Below are positions 1 through 12,441 of a stretch of 64,000 nucleotides of DNA, one piece after another. Source of the stretch: Flammula alnicola (taxonomy: Eukaryota > Basidiomycota > Agaricomycetes > Agaricales > Strophariaceae); NCBI GenBank assembly GCA_015499995.1, contig JADNRV010000204.1:23555-87554 (forward strand), written 5' to 3'. The translations under genes and the position numbers were made by a program. The notes under the pieces were generated by a model that saw nothing but the letters and a program-made list of their open reading frames with translations, ran no database searches and had not been told where the DNA came from. Within the stretch, counting starts at the first letter, position 1. The number at the start of each line of letters is the position of its first letter.

Positions 1-958
1 TTCTCTTTTCTCGCTTCGCTTCGCACTTGCATGCCATTACGATGATCATGTTTGCGTTTGAGGCTCTCATTCAATCTTTTATGACGTTGAGGCCATTCCA
101 TCTTTATTTCTTTCTTTCGTTTTTGTGAAGTGTGTTATGGAGTTTTGAGCGAGCGCTGCGGTTCGGTTTCTGGTGTTCTGGGGGGTTTTTTTGTTGCATC
201 CGTGCTCTGTTGCATAAAGAAAGGCATATGTTGAGAACGCCTTGGTACACTTATGTCTGGTTGTCTGTGTTTCTTCTGCGTTTTATTTTCTGTCTCTTTT
301 CTTTTCGCACTTGCATGCTATTACATCATGTTTGCGTTTGAGGCTCTCTCTCATTCAATCTTTCATGACGTTGAGGCGGTTCCATGGTCTCTTTCAGTGC
401 ACGCATACATGCATGAACCTTGACTGCCCCATCTCCTTTTTTGAGTGCATTCTCTCCTTCATCGCGATCGCCGTTCTCTCTTTTTCTTTTTCTTGCTCGG
501 AGCGAGAACCCCTCTGTGTTTTGCATACGTTCTACCTCTACCTCTACTTGCCTCCATATACAGTTATTACGCTGGCCTCCCACCCATCCGTTCTCGAGGG
601 CTCTCGTCGTTCTTTTAAGAGATAGGATCGTTTAGTGGGTACCCGCGCGGTATAGCGGTATGTGGATGCATGCAGACGAAGGGCATGACCTGGAGGGCTG
701 GTGGCGGATGTCTGCGACCATGTGCATTGTGTTATTTGATCCCTTTTTTTATATATCTACTTGGTTCTGTGTTTTGTATGCTTGACTTCTCTCTTGCCTC
801 GCAGAGTTTGATTTTTTTCGCCCTCTTTCTTTCTTTCATTTTGTCTTCGTTCTAGAGTGAGATTCATTAAATTTTCTCGTTCTGTTTTTCATTGCCTCTG
901 CATCTCCTTTCTTCTACCATACATTTGCTAACTCTGTCTTTCTTCCTCTGCCTTGCAG
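1..958. other. Pyrimidine-rich non-coding stretch upstream of the phosphatase exon
   Basis: The + strand is strongly T/C-rich with no convincing coding frame. It ends in a good acceptor (polypyrimidine then TTGCAG at 953-958) that opens the first recognisable phosphatase exon. It is therefore probably a long 5' intron or 5' leader of that gene. The true start codon is either in this stretch or left of the window; I could not place it. Confidence 0.6.
20..377. repeat. Dispersed direct repeat of about 75 bp (two copies)
   Basis: Copy 1 (about 20-92) and copy 2 (about 304-377) share the same run of words: TTCGCACTTGCATG, then CATGTTTGCGTTTGAGGCTCTC, TCATTCAATCTTT and ATGACGTTGAGGC in that order. 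A few substitutions and small indels separate them. The spacing is about 284 bp, in the non-coding region upstream of the phosphatase exon. Confidence 0.8.
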
Positions 959-3900
959 CCGATCTACGCCACCCTCTCCGACATCGTCGTGTACTCGCCG
1001 TATGGTGCCACGCCAGCGGCCATTGCCCTCGCACGTCGGTTTAGGACCGCCATCCAGGCCAAACGGGCGGAGCGGATGCGCGCCGCCGGGATGTTTGACG
1101 ATGCCGTCACTGATTCGGGGCCGGATTCGACCACAACAGCAGCGACCACCAATGCGGACGAGGCCGCTGGTGGGTTCGTGCAATACAACGTTTTCGTGCT
1201 CGATGCGTCGGAGGACGAGCTGAGGCAGGCCGTGCCGCATTTGATGATGCGGATTTGTGGTGCGGGCGTGCCGGGTGGTTTGCAGCCTGCCGCTGGGCCT
1301 TCTACCAAGCCCGCGAAGGGCAACGCGAACTCGGCGAATGGCAAAGAAAGAAGCGGTGCTTTGTTGGATATCGGCGCACATACGGATGGCCCGGACGGGC
1401 ATGTGATGGAACTGAGGCGGCTAGAGGCGGAGGAGCGGAAGGCGAGACGAGAGAAGGAGAAGGGGAAGAAGGCTAGTGAGAGGGATGCGTGTATGGATAT
1501 GGTCGTTGATATGGATTTGGCTGAGGAGGGCGCTGCGATGGATGTGGACCCTGAGAGCGATTGCGACTGCGATTGCGATGCAGAGAAGCAGGAGGAAGAG
1601 CCTGACGACGACCTCTGCCTCATCCAGAATACGGTCGACTTTGCGCTGCGAGAGAGGGAGGAGATGCGCGATTTGACCAAGGCTTCGGAGATTATCAGCT
1701 TGTATCCTGCGCCGCCGACTGTGCCTCCTGGTCTCGATCAGACTACTACTACTCGTCCTTCCACGCCAGCGAAGCCTGGAAGACATGTCGATGCACAGAG
1801 CGATTCGACACCTTCATGGGACCCGCGCGTTGGGCAGGTCTACCTCGGTAATTCGGGGGATGTGCCGCTTGCGCCAGACGTGCCGACACAGTTCCGCCAT
1901 GCATCGAGTGTGGCGAGGGATGCGGATGATGCGGCGCGGTGGGATTGGAATACTTTGACGCGGCATCTCAAGGGTGTGGACGGGCTCTTGGCAGAGTACG
2001 AGGCCGACTTCAACGACACGGTCGAGGGCGAAGGAGGAGGTGGCGAGGAAGCCGCTCAGCTGCAGCAGCCGCACGAGGACGACCCGTTCAACTACGTCGC
2101 GACGAACGACCCTGCTCTTGGGTTTGGATACGATATTTGTGTCGAGTGCCATGACCTCGCGCCGTTCCCGTCGACGGCGCATCTCCGGGCCGCGGAGGAG
2201 CATCTGGCGACGTTGGATGTGATGTGGCGCGAGAGGTGGGAGAGGGCGTGGGTTGCGCGCGAGGAGACACGCACGCGGGCTTCTAGTGCGCTCGAGTCTG
2301 GGTCGGACGAATCGGCGGAAGAGGCGCAGGCTCGAGAGCGAAAGGAGAGGATGAGGCGGAGCGTTGCGCCTGGTCCGCCTCCGCCTGCACCGCCCCGGCC
2401 CCCGCCGCACGCTAATGCTGTTATTCACTTGCCGTTCCCGAGCTCGCCGTCGAATTCGCAGGCGACCATGGTGGCGCTGATGCCTGTTGTGAAGTTTTTA
2501 GAGAAGTGGGTGAGGCCTGTGTCGCCGCCGCCTGTAGTGAAGCCGCCTCCGACGGTACCTGAAACACCGACACGGCCTGCAACGCCGCCTGAGCTGAAGA
2601 ATCTGAGGATGATTGGGAACGTGGATCCGAAGAAGAATGCGGCAGGTGCTGCTGCTGCTGCGACTACGACTGCTACTGGAGGACAGAATAATACGAGTGG
2701 AGGCTCGAGGCGCTGGTCGTCCGTGACGTCGTTGATGCCCTCTTTCCCGTCTTTCCCTGGGGTGGGTGGTAATTCGCATGCCAACAACACCAACAAAGCG
2801 CCCACACCGCCGCCTCCAGGCCCGCTTCCTGCTCATCCGTCCCGTTCGCGGGCAATGACTTCTCCGTCGTCTCAGCAGCATGTTGCACATGCACCTACCC
2901 CTGTGCAAGCTCGCACGAGGCCGCTCAAAATCTTGCTGTACTCTTCCGACGGTTACACCGAGTCCTCGGTGCCTGCTCTCTGCCTGTTGATGGCCATCAA
3001 GGGTCTTATGCTCCCTGAAGCCTACCTCGAGCTGCAGGTTGAGAAGAGGCGAAGCTTCTTCGTGTATCAGGGCGACTTGGGCATCCTCAGGAGGGTAGAA
3101 GGGCGGTTACGCGAAGAGAGAGATCGAGAGAAGGAGAAGGAGCGCGAGAGGGAGAGGGAACGAGAGAGGATGGCAGCTGGGGCGTATCATTCGTCCTTGG
3201 GTAGTGCGATCAATGCGAATGGGAAGAGGACGGCGCCTGCGCCTGTGCCGACTCGTGCCGCATATTGGACAAGTTCTGGCAGTCCTGCATCGGGTTCTGC
3301 GACGCCTTCCAGGCCTCTGCCTCCTGTCAGCCATGGCTCGTCGTCCTTCATGGGACGGCCAGCCGCCAAGTCTGTTTCGTTTGCGCATCCTCCGCAGGTT
3401 ATGGGGGCGTCGCATTATCAGCAGCAACAAAATCAACAGCCACAGCACCAGGTCTCGATACCTCCTACCGTAGTCTCATCTCAGAACTCGGTCATACCAC
3501 CCACGTCGTATCATGCACAGACGCAATTGAAGTTCGGTAGCTTACCGGCGCAGAGTACCCCGCATCCCCCAACTTACTCTTCCTCTACTATGATCCAACA
3601 CTCTGAAAAAGGATATATCCCACAACAAACGCAGCAAGCGGGCATCGTAAAAGGCCGTCCGAGGGCTAGCACCAGCCCATGGTTGCCGAGTCTCTTTGGC
3701 GGGGATCATCAGTCATGGTTCAATGACCCACGTTTCGATGGAAGTTTCCCAAGCAGAGTGCTTCCATTTCTGTATCTTGGAAATCTGTGCGTATGTTCCG
3801 TCTTAATTTCCGTGTTTTTATCTCACGTCGCGTATCTAGAAATCATGCATCGAATGTCTACATGTTGCACGCGCTCGGCATAACCCACGTCGTGTCAGTG

Positions 3901-4519
3901 GGTGAATGTGCCCTCGTACCTCCTCCACACCACATGACCATGAACGGGATCGTAACTGCCGCGGCATGCCATCGCCCTGGCCCTGGCGCACAATTTGTGC
4001 AGGGTAAAGGTCCCGGCGGGCATGGGTCACTGTGGATCGAGGAACGTGAGGGTCGCATCAAGGTGCTGGACATCAAGGGCGTATGCGATGACGGAATTGA
4101 TACCCTTGAGCCTCAGCTGGAGCCCATATGCGACTGGATCGACAAGGCACGGCAGGAGGGTGGGCAGGTACTCGTCCATTGTCGCGTTGGGGTGTCTAGG
4201 AGCGCCACTGTCACCGTAAGTCTTTTCTGATTCCATGTCTTTGGATGATAATGACCCTGGTATGTAGATTGCCTATGTCATGAAGCACCTTTCGTTGCCC
4301 CTAGTGGACGCATATCTCATTGTTCGCTCACGGAGATTGTCAGTACTCATTCAGCCGAATATGCGGCTCCTGTATAACCTCTGTGGATGGGAGATCAAAC
4401 TAGCGAAAGAACGCGCAAATGGAAACGACCGCAAGCTGAAGAAGGAGCTTGCGAGGACGTTAACGTGGCCATACCTTGCGAAGGAAGTGCATGCTCTCAA
4501 TGAGAAATACCTTCATTGA
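959..4519 (+). CDS. Dual-specificity protein phosphatase, Pps1-like (5' end not placed)
   Basis: Predicted dual-specificity (Tyr and Ser/Thr) phosphatase of the fungal Pps1 type. Visible exons are 959-3786, 3840-4215 and 4268-4519; they stay in frame and end at a stop. The catalytic P-loop HCRVGVSRS lies at about 4177-4203. It follows the family pattern of a 'FLYLGNLNHA' start to the phosphatase domain and a 'GITHVVSVGE' strand, the latter joined across the 3787-3839 intron. The long N-terminal part has an acidic segment, Pro-rich low-complexity segments, a Lys/Arg/Glu coil near 3110-3175 and a Gln/Ser-rich tail, so most of it is probably disordered. The segment just before that coil ('SSVPALCLLMAIKGL') looks folded and conserved. 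The exon begins at an acceptor in phase 0, so an N-terminal exon is missing from this model. Family assignment is by motif and layout; the Pps1 subtype is inference. Confidence 0.85.
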
Positions 4520-5166
4520 GGTCGAAAACTCAAACCCTCGCCAACGTGATTACTGTCACTTCGCCTAACTCCAACCAATCAATGCGCACACACGAAAGCG
4601 TAGAAAATCTTCGACGTGCAAAATAATCTCCGCCGTTCGCAGCCAAATTCCTCAAAGCATATATTACATCACTCTTCTTTGCTTTTGTTTCTAGCAACGT
4701 TTCTGTACTACTACTATTCGCGCATTGTTACCTTGTTGTTGTACCCATCACTTCCTCATCCTCGTGTCTTTTCTTGTTTCGGTCTCATCCTCGCATTTCA
4801 TGTATGTGCATAGTTCGGTCGTGTTCTGTTTTCCTGGTTTCTGTATATTTGTTTCTACTTTGTGCATAGCATGATTCCTTTCCATCCTCCATTTTGTTGC
4901 ATACAACATACGAGTATAACTCTGAACCTGTTTCCCTTCTTGCTGTTTGTTACACATCTGCTCAGCAATTGCAACTAAATTGCTTTGTCCGGGATTTTCG
5001 CCATACGTCAGCCAGTGAATCGTCCCGCTTTTGAACGAGGGTGGTGTGGGCTTACGCCTGCGGTATACTTCGTGTTCGCCCCACCGTTAATAAATATGGT
5101 CGTGGGTGCCATGTATTTATTTGCTTTCCTAAACGACTGTCAGAGCCTGGTGGGAGCCGTTCAGAC
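4520..5166. other. Intergenic, phosphatase 3' region
   Basis: T-rich 3' flank of the phosphatase gene followed by the leader of the small membrane protein. No gene, repeat or RNA was recognised. Confidence 0.5.
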
Positions 5167-5355
5167 ATGAATCCATTGGCCAATTTGCCGCCAAGGCCAC
5201 ATGCTCCTTTCCAAGAGCGTTCCATTACGCAACCTAATCAGAAAGCATTCACTGAACATTTGATGAAGAATGAAGGTCTCATTCCCTTTGTCCTGGGCGC
5301 TTGTTTCCTTATACTAATTGCAGGGTTCAAGAGTTATCGCCGTTTACTTGCATAG
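5167..5355 (+). CDS. Small single-span membrane protein, unidentified
   Basis: A 62-residue single-exon frame that I do not recognise. The N-terminal half is Pro-rich and polar. Residues about 36-53 form one hydrophobic span (LIPFVLGACFLILIAGF), followed by a short basic tail (KSYRRLLA). This fits a small mitochondrial inner-membrane or ER protein. The span faintly resembles a HIG1-type helix, but the two-helix HIG1 layout is absent. The frame opens further upstream, but the Met at 5167 gives the compact protein. Reality of the gene is uncertain. Confidence 0.35.
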   Translation: MNPLANLPPRPHAPFQERSITQPNQKAFTEHLMKNEGLIPFVLGACFLILIAGFKSYRRLLA

Positions 5356-5890
5356 CAACCCCCTGCCACCCTGGAGATTGCCGACGTCCAAATAATACTT
5401 GGGGCTAGAGCTGACTATGTCCGATAGAACATCTAAAAAATATTTCCGTCCGCCAAAAACTGCTTCCGTATGGACAAAAGCCGTTGGGAGAAGAGTTGAA
5501 AGAACGAGCATGAGAATTGCTATCCTATACAGGTCGATCTTCGACCTTCTTTCTGCGAATGTGGTATGTATGACGATTCGTGCTCACTGATGGATGAGCA
5601 AGAAGGGGATGAAGATGTTTGATGGAAACAATAAAATTAGAAGTTTCGCGGGAGATGCACCTGAGGCTGTTGGAGCTCCACAGCAGTAAAGTTTGAACTT
5701 CGAACCAAGGAAGCGCGCTTGCCCGGAGATTGAGCACTCCTAGGCAATAGGCTGACAAGTGGGATTGGCATACGCCAAATGAGGGACAAGTGAGCATCAC
5801 GCTACTATCACCCCAATAGGTCTATGGATGCGAATAGTCTATGGGTTGCGACCCTTTCCCGGCGCCGCCCTTTGGAGGAGAAAATGATAT
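5356..5890. other. Intergenic between small membrane gene and galactokinase 3' end
   Basis: The two genes converge here. No coding signal beyond short shadow frames, and no repeat was noticed. Confidence 0.5.
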
Positions 5891-8048
5891 TTACAACTCG
5901 AGTTTGAAGACTAAAATATACAATCGTCGATTATGATATTTCGGAAATATTCGATGGAAAATTCGGACTCACCACAGGCACCGCTGCCGGGCTTTGTCGC
6001 GAATATGACCTCGCTCAAGGCATCGCCTTCCAAATTCTTGTACGCAGGGTAGGTCTCTTTGACTTTTCGGATAAAATTATCGACTTCGTCCTCGGCTACC
6101 AGAGATACGGTGCAGCCGCCCCATCCTGCACCTAGATTCCGCGACAAAACTTTCCGTCATTCACATGAGGGCGCCGATAACAGAAATAGCCTACCGGTAA
6201 GCCTACTGCCATAAGCACCAGCCTTTCTGGCCAGGCGCGTGAGTTCGTCCAACTCAGGGCATGAACATTCAAAGAAGTTAGCACAACTAGAATGAGAATC
6301 GTTCATAAGATCGCCCAGTCTATTAAAGAACGTGTCGTTTCTGTCAGAGGCTTCAGACGCCTCCAGACAGGTACGCCTGAACTGGAGGACACGCCGTGCC
6401 TCGGTAAAAACGTGTTTTGCACGCTTGTATAATTGGAAATACGTGGCTTCGACTAGAAAAGGGGAGGTGTCATCTAAGTAGGGAATAACGAAAGTTGACG
6501 GTAAAAGTTCCGACTCACTATCGACCCACGAAAGGTATACTTCGTGGAATGTATCATTTGACAGACCAGTCATCTCTACCATCTCATCCATCGTCACTCC
6601 GAGTTGGCTATCTACTCGGCTCTTCGGCTTTAACGCGTCCAGCTTTTGCTCTAATGTCGCGATAACCTTTTCCAATGCATCAGGCCCCATGTCTTCTCCA
6701 TATTTCTCGCCTGCCATTTGACCCGCAACTTCCCTGTAAGTGATCCTATCCTTGGAATCGATTTGGAGTCCCAAGGATTTTGCTAAGATACGGGCTCCGA
6801 CCAAGGTCTCCACCACGCGAAGATTATATCCCTTTTTCGCGCTCAGGGCTTTGTCAGCGACTACGAGAGAGTTCGCGCACACAAAGACCACGCGAGCGGG
6901 AAGAGGTACGGCCAACGCTGTCAAAGAAGGATAGAAGGTGATGTATAGTGCCGACGATGGATCGGACATGACCGAGGCTGCTTGGTCCATCCTTTGAAGT
7001 TACAGTATATCGATAAGAGGTCGAGGATGATCTGTAAAATTCTCCTCACCCTCCGCTGTTGACACCTAGAATAATATGAGAGGACATTCTTTGAATGCAT
7101 CACGAATAAAAATCGCGTACCAACTCGTTTCTCGTTCTTCATGGCTAATTGCACTAACCCTCCTTTGTTGAGGACGGCGTGGTCAGCATAATCTTCTAGC
7201 TATAATTTGATGGGTATATCAAGGTAGGTTATCCTAGGTTATCTCCTAAGTAATGTGTTGCAATCACCTTTCCATTGACGGCTAGAAATGCGAGAGTACT
7301 GGCGACAACCATTGCAGCACTTGATGACAAACCAGAGCCAGCTGGGACAGAACCAGTAACCAAAAGATTTACGGGAACAGGTAGGCCTTCTCCACCAGAA
7401 AAGTGGTGATTAAGGACGCCCTACAACAATTATGAGCTTCGATTTCTCCAACGCTATTCCTGGACCCACATAGTATCCTGCCTTGACGTAGCTCTCCCAC
7501 CGCAGCTCTTTCGTGTTAATGTCAAGATGCCAGCTTTCAACATGAGCGTGTTGTTCACCAACTTCCTGCGGCTCCTTTACGGCCGGAGCAAAAACTTGTC
7601 GAGTATATTTTGGTAGTAAGTTCTCCGCCACAACACTGCCAGGGGCGTCCTGTATTTCCACGCTATGCGACAAGGCAGGCATAGGACGCGGGCCACACGC
7701 GATAAGGATATCCCTTTCGATTGCAGCGGGCAGAACCCCAAATAAAGCATAGTCAATATGTTCACCTAGCGTGGATGATGAGATCATAGATTGATTCTAC
7801 ATAAGTTAATGCGCACCAATCAAGCTGTGATTTTACGTGCCATCAGTACATATATCCTATAAGAAATAAGCAGAAACGTACTTGACACGCCCTGGAGCTC
7901 TTGCAATATAGGCAGGCTTTCTACCGAACCTCTCCTCAAAGTGTTCGGCAAGATCATTCCATCTCTTTGCGTGCGGCAACGATGCCTCCAAGCTGCCAAA
8001 GACATCGGCTAAAGTCTTGTAAACAGGAATGGCTTGTTCAGAAATCAT
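5891..8048 (-). CDS. GAL1: Galactokinase
   Basis: Phosphorylates galactose to galactose-1-phosphate, the first committed Leloir step, as a cytosolic GHMP kinase. Exons: 8048-7882, 7824-7817, 7765-7470, 7420-7268, 7199-7121, 7065-7050, 6991-6195, 6131-5973, 5910-5891. They sum to 1,695 nt, giving 564 residues. The signature GRVNLIGEHIDY (about residues 53-64) is assembled from three exons, one only 8 nt long. The ATP-binding GSGLSSSAA is at about 185-193. The catalytic Asp is in NSGGMD (Asp about 242), whose start comes from a 16-nt exon. The C-terminal GAGWGGC motif is present, and the protein ends ...SGACVFKLEL. At 564 residues it is slightly longer than typical fungal galactokinases of about 520-530. 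No Gal3-like loss of motifs is seen, so it should be enzymatically active. Confidence 0.96.
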
Positions 8049-10512
8049 GACTGCAGATAACGAGGCAGTAGTTGGAGATGAATAACTGATTCTTCCAGGA
8101 CGAGCCGCATATATGCCGTTTCAGTGGTAGTAGGGCCGGTCCATGTGACCAGAGTAGATTTCTCATGAGTCGGACAATCCCCTCAAAGCTCAGAGACCTT
8201 ACAACGGATACGTTTTAGTTGCAATTTGTCACTGAAAAAGTTCTTACCGATGTAAACTTGAGGACGGAGAGGGGAAATGTCAGATTTTTGCCCTCATTTT
8301 CGAACAAATCATTTAAGTTGAAAATCGTGCGGCCCGCAGCCGGCCCGTTGAAGGTCTGGGCTAGTATCCTATGACTGGTCGAAGGTGGCGCCTGTGTCTG
8401 GACTCTGGAACGCATGAAAAAATCGAGGTTGGTCACCACAGGATAGTCCAGGACTGGCGAATGATTGCGCAACGGAATTAACGGCTGACGATGTCTTTGT
8501 TCTTATTTGGTTCTAATTGGCGTCCGCGCATAAAAACCACCCAAGGTCTTAAAAACCTGATCTGACTTGCGTTCAGGCTTGTCTTTTCCACAGCTCTGCT
8601 TTGTCTTCTTGTCCCGATATATGACTCAAAGAACATGACATGGTATTCCACCTCTTTTTTGACATTTTCGTTCGCAATCTGTGGCATCCATATCTCAAAA
8701 CACATTGACACGAGGCCGAGCAAGGTCCGAGAGTTCCGAAAGCCTCATGTTATTCTTGGGCCTTGGGAGTGAAACCTCATTAACGGTGTCAAACGCAAGA
8801 ACTGTAATTACTGATGCTTACAGTCGATGCACGAGTGTCCGATATGACATGTCGCTCCAAGCAACATTTTTCTTAATCTTCATTGATAATACTTTTAATA
8901 ACTATGCACGGATATTGGATCCAGCCTCCGGGCAGCATTTTGTCATGAAAGATGTGGCGCAACTATCTGTGCGGCTAATTATGGGTATGTGGTCTCCTCA
9001 TTTCGGTGCTTTAAGTATGAATTATTTTGTAATTATTTCATAAGGACCAGTAGTGGGATAAAAATAGAACTTGGACATCTATTTTTATCACCCCAATATG
9101 CAGACACGGTACACCCCTGTGAAGTAAGTGATAAGATAACTATAGTATTTCTGTGAGAAGTCAGGGAGTGAGGGAAATATTTGATACTCGTATGTAGTCC
9201 AATATTTGTGACAAAAAATTTGTGGGTACGAATAACTTGGGTGTGCGGCTAAAGGGGATTATGTCGTCTTTTTTTATCAAGTATTCGAGCACTCAAGAGG
9301 TTGGGCCCAATTGTGGAAAGGAGGTGGAGGCGAAGGCCCAGAAATGACCTACTTTCGTAGTTTCTGGTTCTTATGCGTGGGTGCAGGCCTTTGAAGAGCC
9401 TAGAGAGCTCTGATAATTTTTGGCCTCTTTTTCCTCTGATTGACGTAGCCTGGAGTCGCTAAATATTAACTTTAAGGGAGCGCACCAAGTATGGTACAAG
9501 TTAGGAAGGATAACAATACTCGAGTATATGAGCGTTTCCAAGGTCGATATTCCTTAGTCGGCCGCTGTGCAATCCTGCATCGGGATTCGGCACCGTACAT
9601 TAATCAGCATTCGTTGACGTGTTTTATTAATGAACAGTACTTTAAACTTGAGCTTGCTGTCATTAATATTGTTGTAGCTCTTCGGTTGAATGTTCATTTA
9701 TGCGACTCAGGCGTCAGGATTTTGATACTTAGAGTGCAACATCCGTCCCTCAAGCGCACTTGAACCTTGGCAAACGGTCAGCCCCATTGGAAAGCCACCG
9801 AAGGTGTGTACTTAAGTACCCCGAAGATCTGCTTTCAGTTTGACTCACACTTGCTTGCATTATTGTAGTTTCGTCCAAGTTTCGTCCCCATTCCGTATTA
9901 GGCTGCCCACTGGGTGGGAAGTTTCTCTGATGGCAATTGTTTGATGGGGAGAAACCCGCGGGCCGCCTACTACGTCTGGTGCATTACGAAGAAGAAAGAT
10001 TACATCGTGTATCAGAATTTCGAGTAGTTTCGAGTACTCATTGTCGTCTTGTTTCGGGTCCTTCTACTGACGTAAATTTGGACTTTAGCGGATAAGTCAA
10101 CCTCCAGAGGGAACAAACAAGGAAACATTTGACATGCATCCAATGTCCAAAGACTTGACAAGAATTCCCGAGTCTGCCGCAAAATTACTTCAGGTCTGAC
10201 CCGGCTTGTGAATTCGGACATTCGGGATGAAAGTGGATAATCGATCATCCAGTGATCTTTAGTTGCCGGCTCTGAAATTATTGCTCACTCATCCTCTCAG
10301 GCCTTCAAGTGAGTCATTTCCCCACATTTCGATTCCTAAAAGGTCCTCAGGCAAAGGGTGGCTCCTGATATAAGTATTGACTGTATTCCTATCAGACGAA
10401 AGTCGTTCCAGATCTTTGTGAACAATGACAAACGTGAGCAAACCAAATCTTCTCCGTTCATTTGGCTTTCCATCAACTTTCAATCATCACCGTCAATAGA
10501 ATCTCGAACCAA
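8049..10512. other. Gene-poor stretch upstream of galactokinase and aminotransferase
   Basis: About 2.5 kb between divergent genes. The longest open frame (8681-9043 +, 120 codons) has no recognisable domain and is not clearly coding. No repeat, transposon end or RNA was identified. The segment just above 8048 is the galactokinase promoter region. Confidence 0.4.
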
Positions 10513-12441
10513 ATGGTACCTCGTCCAAGGCCTCAGCGGTCAGTGAAGATGCTGATTCGTAGGGATGTTTTCGAGCTCTAATACGATCACAGGTGGGGCG
10601 CTTGCCGAACGAATTCTACACAGATTTCCTTTCTGATGTTGCGAAAGAGCGCAAACCCAGTGCAAGTGGGTCCAGCCAAATAGTAATATTTTGTTTCGCC
10701 GGACAGATCTAATAGATATCAGTTCGCAGCTTATTCCCACTCGAGAAAACGCCGGGCGTCATCTCGTTACTGGCTGGAAAGCCGAATGCATCAACGTTCC
10801 CATTTACATCCTTGAGTTTCAAGGCACGATCACCCAGCAAACCCGACGAAGAAACGACACTCACGGTGGATGGAGCAGACCTCGCCCAAGGCTTGCAGTA
10901 CGGCGACACAGCTGGCCTGAAGCAGTTGCTCGACTGGATATTCCGCTTGCAGGAACTTAACCATGGAAGGAAAAAGGACGAGGGCTGGAGAATATCTATC
11001 GGTTCGGGGTCCCAGGATTTGATCTTTAAAGTGAATCTTCCATCTCCGTTTTCGTTTCAAACCTAGTATTGACACGTCGCTATCTATGCTATCAGGCGGT
11101 CGCCTGTTTGGTAAATCCAGGAGACTCGGTACTCGTCGAATCACCCGTATATGCGTAAGAAGCATCATAGCAATATATTATCTCCTAGGTAGACACCTGA
11201 TTCTCTATTTGCAGCGGTGTTATCCCGATGTTCCACAGCTTGCATTGCAACCAAATCGGTACTTCAGTTTGGCTCCCTCTTTTTTGCTTATCTTATTAAT
11301 CCCGTTTTTATGTCGCGTAGAAGTGGAAACGGACTCTCGAGGAATACGATCATCTTCTCTCCGTACAATTTTAGAACAATGGCCTGCGGGGAAGCCTAAG
11401 CCCAAAGTTCTGTACACTGTGCCCGTACGTGTCGTTATCATTTTGACAGGTATTCTAGTCTAAAACCTCCTGTTCAATTATTTTAGTACGGATGTAACCC
11501 AACTGGAATGACAGCTACTCTAGAGAGACGAAAAGAGGTCCTCCAACTAGCCAGAGAACACAATTTCTTGATCTTGGAGGGTGAGTTATGTCCTAATGTC
11601 ATGACTACAGTTTCTCATTTTATCCGCATGTTGAATAGACGACCCATACTTCTACTTGTACTACGGCAAAGCGCCGCGTTACCCGTCCTATTTCGCTTTA
11701 GAACTGGAGGAACCAGAGGTGGGCCGCGTCCTCCGATTTGATAGTCTCTCGAAGATTCTATCTGCCGGCATACGCATCGGCTTTGCCTCAGGCCCTGAAA
11801 CACTCCTCAACGCCATAGATCAGCATGTATGTCCAATTTGACCCCTTCTTTCTCATGGCTGCTCACCCAACGATCTGACCTGTCTTGTTGCGTTTCGAAA
11901 ACCGAACATTGATATCAATAGACTGCGACATCGAATTTACAGACTTCTTCTCTCACACAGGCGATCGTGTATAAATTGCTGGATTCGTGGGGCATGAGGG
12001 GTTCAGGATTCACACAGAAAATGTCGCAAGCTTCTACGCAGTGAAGCGGGACATTTTTGAGACCGCAATGAAGAAATACTTGACTGGCCTGGCTGAATGG
12101 GACACACCAGAAGCTGGGATGTTTTTCTGGTACCGTATATTTCTCTCTTGATATTCGATGCACGTTCTATACTTACCCTAACCGCATGTGACAGGTTCAA
12201 ATTGCTCATTGATGATACCTCAGATGCAAGTGGCGGCGATTCGAAGGCTGTAATTGAGACCAAAGCGTTCGATAAGGGGGTCCTTGCCCTGCCTGGCACT
12301 GTCTTCCTGCCGAATGGGAGACGAACCCCATATGTCCGGGCGTCATTCAGTCAGACAGGGGAGGCAGAAGTCGAGAAAGCGATCGAGAGGCTTAGGGATG
12401 CCATCCTAGAAGCACGCGCGCCGGCTGCGGCATCCACTTAA
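10513..12441 (+). CDS. Aromatic/2-aminoadipate aminotransferase (Aro8-type), with a one-base frame lesion
   Basis: PLP-dependent class I aminotransferase of the fungal Aro8 / kynurenine-aminoadipate aminotransferase family. Exons: 10513-10542, 10593-10665, 10723-11030, 11096-11154, 11215-11258, 11321-11424, 11487-11580, 11639-11826, 11922-12129, 12195-12441. Visible family features are EKTPGVISLLAGKPNAS near the N-terminus, VESPVYAGV, YGCNPTG, DDPYFYLYYG and the PLP-lysine motif DSLSKILSAG. Exon 11922-12129 is one base short: reading is correct through SWGM and then resumes one base off at GFRIHTENVASFY. The missing base lies in the G run at 11998-12001. The exon sum is 1,355 nt, one short of 452 codons. 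The gene is therefore either a very recent pseudogene or has a homopolymer sequencing error. The start at 10513 is inferred from a short first exon. Confidence 0.85.

Noticed and set aside
8681..9043. 120-codon + strand frame upstream of galactokinase
   Set aside because: No domain, no splice-supported extension and uneven composition; not enough to call a gene.
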